Positions 63,001-64,000 of a stretch of DNA of 64,000 nucleotides are shown here, one piece after another. Each line of letters opens with the position of its first letter. Positions within the stretch are counted from its first letter, which is position 1. A program made the translations under genes and the position numbers. Under the pieces are notes generated by a model, which saw nothing but the letters and a program-made list of their open reading frames with translations, was not told the DNA's origin and did no database searches. Origin of the DNA: Phallusia mammillata (taxonomy: Eukaryota > Chordata > Ascidiacea > Phlebobranchia > Ascidiidae); assembly GCA_003260075.1 (NCBI GenBank), contig QLIY01000712.1, positions 1 through 64,000 on the forward strand, in the 5' to 3' direction.

Positions 63001-64000
63001 ACGGACTAATGTTTAGGCCTTAGGAGAAACGTTACACGATCTGACAATGTAAAACTGTTGTCAATACTATATTAACCGAAACTTGTGCACGATACAGCAA
63101 ACACACCACCTGTGCTTGCTGTTGAAACAACTGATAGCATCGTGTTAGTGAATGGCAAACATACCTTGATGGCACGGATTAACGAAACTTTCACTTTCAC
63201 CATGACGGCAACAGATGTCGAGAATCATGACGTCACCTATTCTTTGGCGACAAACAACGCGATCTCCGGAATCGAAATAAACGAAAGTAATATTTTTTAA
63301 CTTGTTGCATATTTTGGTGTGGATTTACCATTTTTTGCTAAATACAAAAAATTAGGCCTATAAGTTGGTGAAATGCTGCAGAAATGTAACTGGGTGTGCA
63401 GACAGACTCGAATCCAGCCTGTTTTTATCCAAATATAAATTTATGGCGTCATAAGGTGATTGATAAAGTTCTCGAAAACACGCATGCTATGACGTCATTT
63501 CTCAGGTGATAGGTAATATTCGGAATTAAGTTGTAGAAAAATTTATTATTACCGAACAACGATTTTGTTAAAAACTCTATAAAGCAGGAGCATGTCTAAA
63601 CGTAGATTTTTATCCTGACAGCTACAGAAGTTAAAGGGACATAAACCCGAGTCAAACCCGAAAAGCCCCGCCCAACACACAACCATGCATGTTGTGGCAT
63701 ATTTCCAGTTGTTTTGTTTCCAAACAAAATCCATTCCGCATTGTAAACGCGACATCTTTATCTTGCCAACAAGGGCACAACGTCAGAAAACTTGGTTTAA
63801 AATTACGAACTGTGTTTTTGTTATTCCTTAGCAACTGGCGAGGTGACTTGGACTCCAACATCTGACCATACAATCAGCAGCAGATCCAATTTCTCACTCT
63901 GTGTGATTGGCACCGACTCGGTGGGTGGGGAATCAATATTGAAAATTAATATCAAGCTTTGTATCTGCCAAAATGACGGAGAATGCCTTTACAGCGATGT
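51079..64000 (+). CDS. EGF-NIDO-AMOP-VWD mucin-4-like extracellular protein (3' end beyond window)
   Basis: Twenty exons in phase: 51079-51148, 51388-51429, 51981-52223, 52500-52793, 53241-53450, 54018-54135, 54478-54585, 55514-55727, 55990-56160, 58564-58768, 59154-59435, 59714-59959, 60074-60193, 60549-60760, 61151-61238, 61714-61878, 62126-62269, 62490-62774, 63098-63286, 63832 onward. In order: signal peptide ([15 protein letters not shown]), Ser-Gly-Asp linker, FN3-like domain ([15 protein letters not shown]), EGF repeats including calcium-binding DINEC and NEGF types, NIDO ([25 protein letters not shown]), AMOP ([10 protein letters not shown] ... [20 protein letters not shown]), VWD ([20 protein letters not shown]), a cadherin-like module ([19 protein letters not shown]) and the start of another EGF ([13 protein letters not shown]). 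This is the MUC4-type arrangement, implying secretion or surface display. The function in this animal is unknown. No membrane segment is reached. Confidence 0.88.
52622..52717 (+). repeat. in-frame 48-bp duplication inside an EGF exon
   Basis: 52622-52669 and 52670-52717 are direct tandem copies with two differences, duplicating [16 protein letters not shown]. The first copy lacks the rest of an EGF domain, so the module is abnormal. No poly-C lies between. Confidence 0.92.
52955..53105. repeat. poly-G-separated direct duplication
   Basis: 52955-53024 and 53036-53105 are near-identical, with ten G at 53025-53034. Intron of the MUC4-like gene. Confidence 0.85.
55020..55239. mobile_element. 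hAT-like MITE end, CAGAGTTG/GGGCC family
   Basis: A TTGACCTAATG start, TGTGTTTGTTGTCTTT, repeated CGGGTTCGGG-type motifs and the right end TTTACAACTCTG parallel the element that ends at 58389. No left end or target duplication was identified. Confidence 0.6.
56422..56422. other. scaffold join (single n)
   Basis: A single n, 47 bases inside a hAT-like element. Confidence 0.8.
56423..57377. repeat. 89-bp repeat at both ends of an n-bounded piece
   Basis: 56423-56511 recurs at 57289-57377, apparently identical. The first copy starts directly after an n and ends at ten G (56512-56521). The second ends about 30 bases before the n at 57409. Confidence 0.85.
56727..57140. mobile_element. hAT-type MITE (414 bp)
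   Basis: Ends CAGGGGTTCCCAACC and GGTTGGGAACCCCTG are perfect inverted repeats; the 8-bp target duplication CTGTAGAC is at 56719-56726 and 57141-57148. Confidence 0.93.
57409..57409. other. scaffold join (single n)
   Basis: A single n in the large intron between 56160 and 58564. Confidence 0.8.
58128..58128. other. scaffold join (single n)
   Basis: A single n. After it, homopolymer spacers are C again (60385-60394). Confidence 0.8.
60271..60508. repeat. poly-C-separated direct duplication
   Basis: 60271-60384 and 60395-60508 are near-identical, with ten C at 60385-60394. Intron of the MUC4-like gene. Confidence 0.86.

Overview
The window is animal nuclear DNA, most likely from an ascidian tunicate of the Ciona type. 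It is AT-rich, genes are closely packed on both strands, introns are short with GT-AG ends, and the encoded proteins are chordate families. The species is inferred, not read from a marker. All gene models are hand-spliced: every quoted exon join was checked for splice dinucleotides and reading phase.

Layout: (1) 133-2912, minus, a DAZAP1/Musashi-type two-RRM RNA-binding protein. (2) 4118-6523, plus, complete AGXT2 aminotransferase. (3) 8819-14808 and 17845-21555, plus, two tandem single-pass receptors that look like class II cytokine receptors (interferon/IL-10 receptor and tissue factor family). (4) 21908-25802, minus, a MINDY4/4B-like protein that has lost its catalytic residues. (5) 27420-32339, minus, a chondroitin polymerising factor (CHPF-like) glycosyltransferase without DXD motifs. 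(6) 32985-34758, plus, complete SEH1 nucleoporin. (7) 36278-41178, minus, a third complete class II cytokine receptor-like gene. (8) 41827-45111, plus, DNAJC21, damaged by an assembly join. (9) 45399-48356, minus, a PRR14/Tantalus-domain protein. (10) 51079-64000, plus, a secreted or surface EGF-NIDO-AMOP-VWD (MUC4-like) protein that runs off the window.

The most interesting biology is the three-member receptor family. The members share exon structure (intron phases 1-2-1-1-1-0-1-0 around the ectodomain and membrane exon), paired FN3 domains with a W...C...T-x-C motif and a YC motif, a juxtamembrane Box1-like proline motif, and a C-terminal PG-x-Y-x-x-K motif. JAK/STAT-type signalling is an inference from family membership.

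The second major signal is technical. Sixteen runs of about ten C (or G) occur, and nearly all sit between two near-identical copies of the flanking sequence. Five single n characters mark scaffold joins. The runs are C in the first and last n-delimited pieces and G in three pieces between them, as if a C spacer had been inserted into contigs that were later flipped. Allelic contig ends therefore seem to have been concatenated rather than merged. This makes receptor gene 2 look scrambled and breaks DNAJC21. Small hAT-type MITEs with 8-bp target duplications account for many of the remaining repeats.
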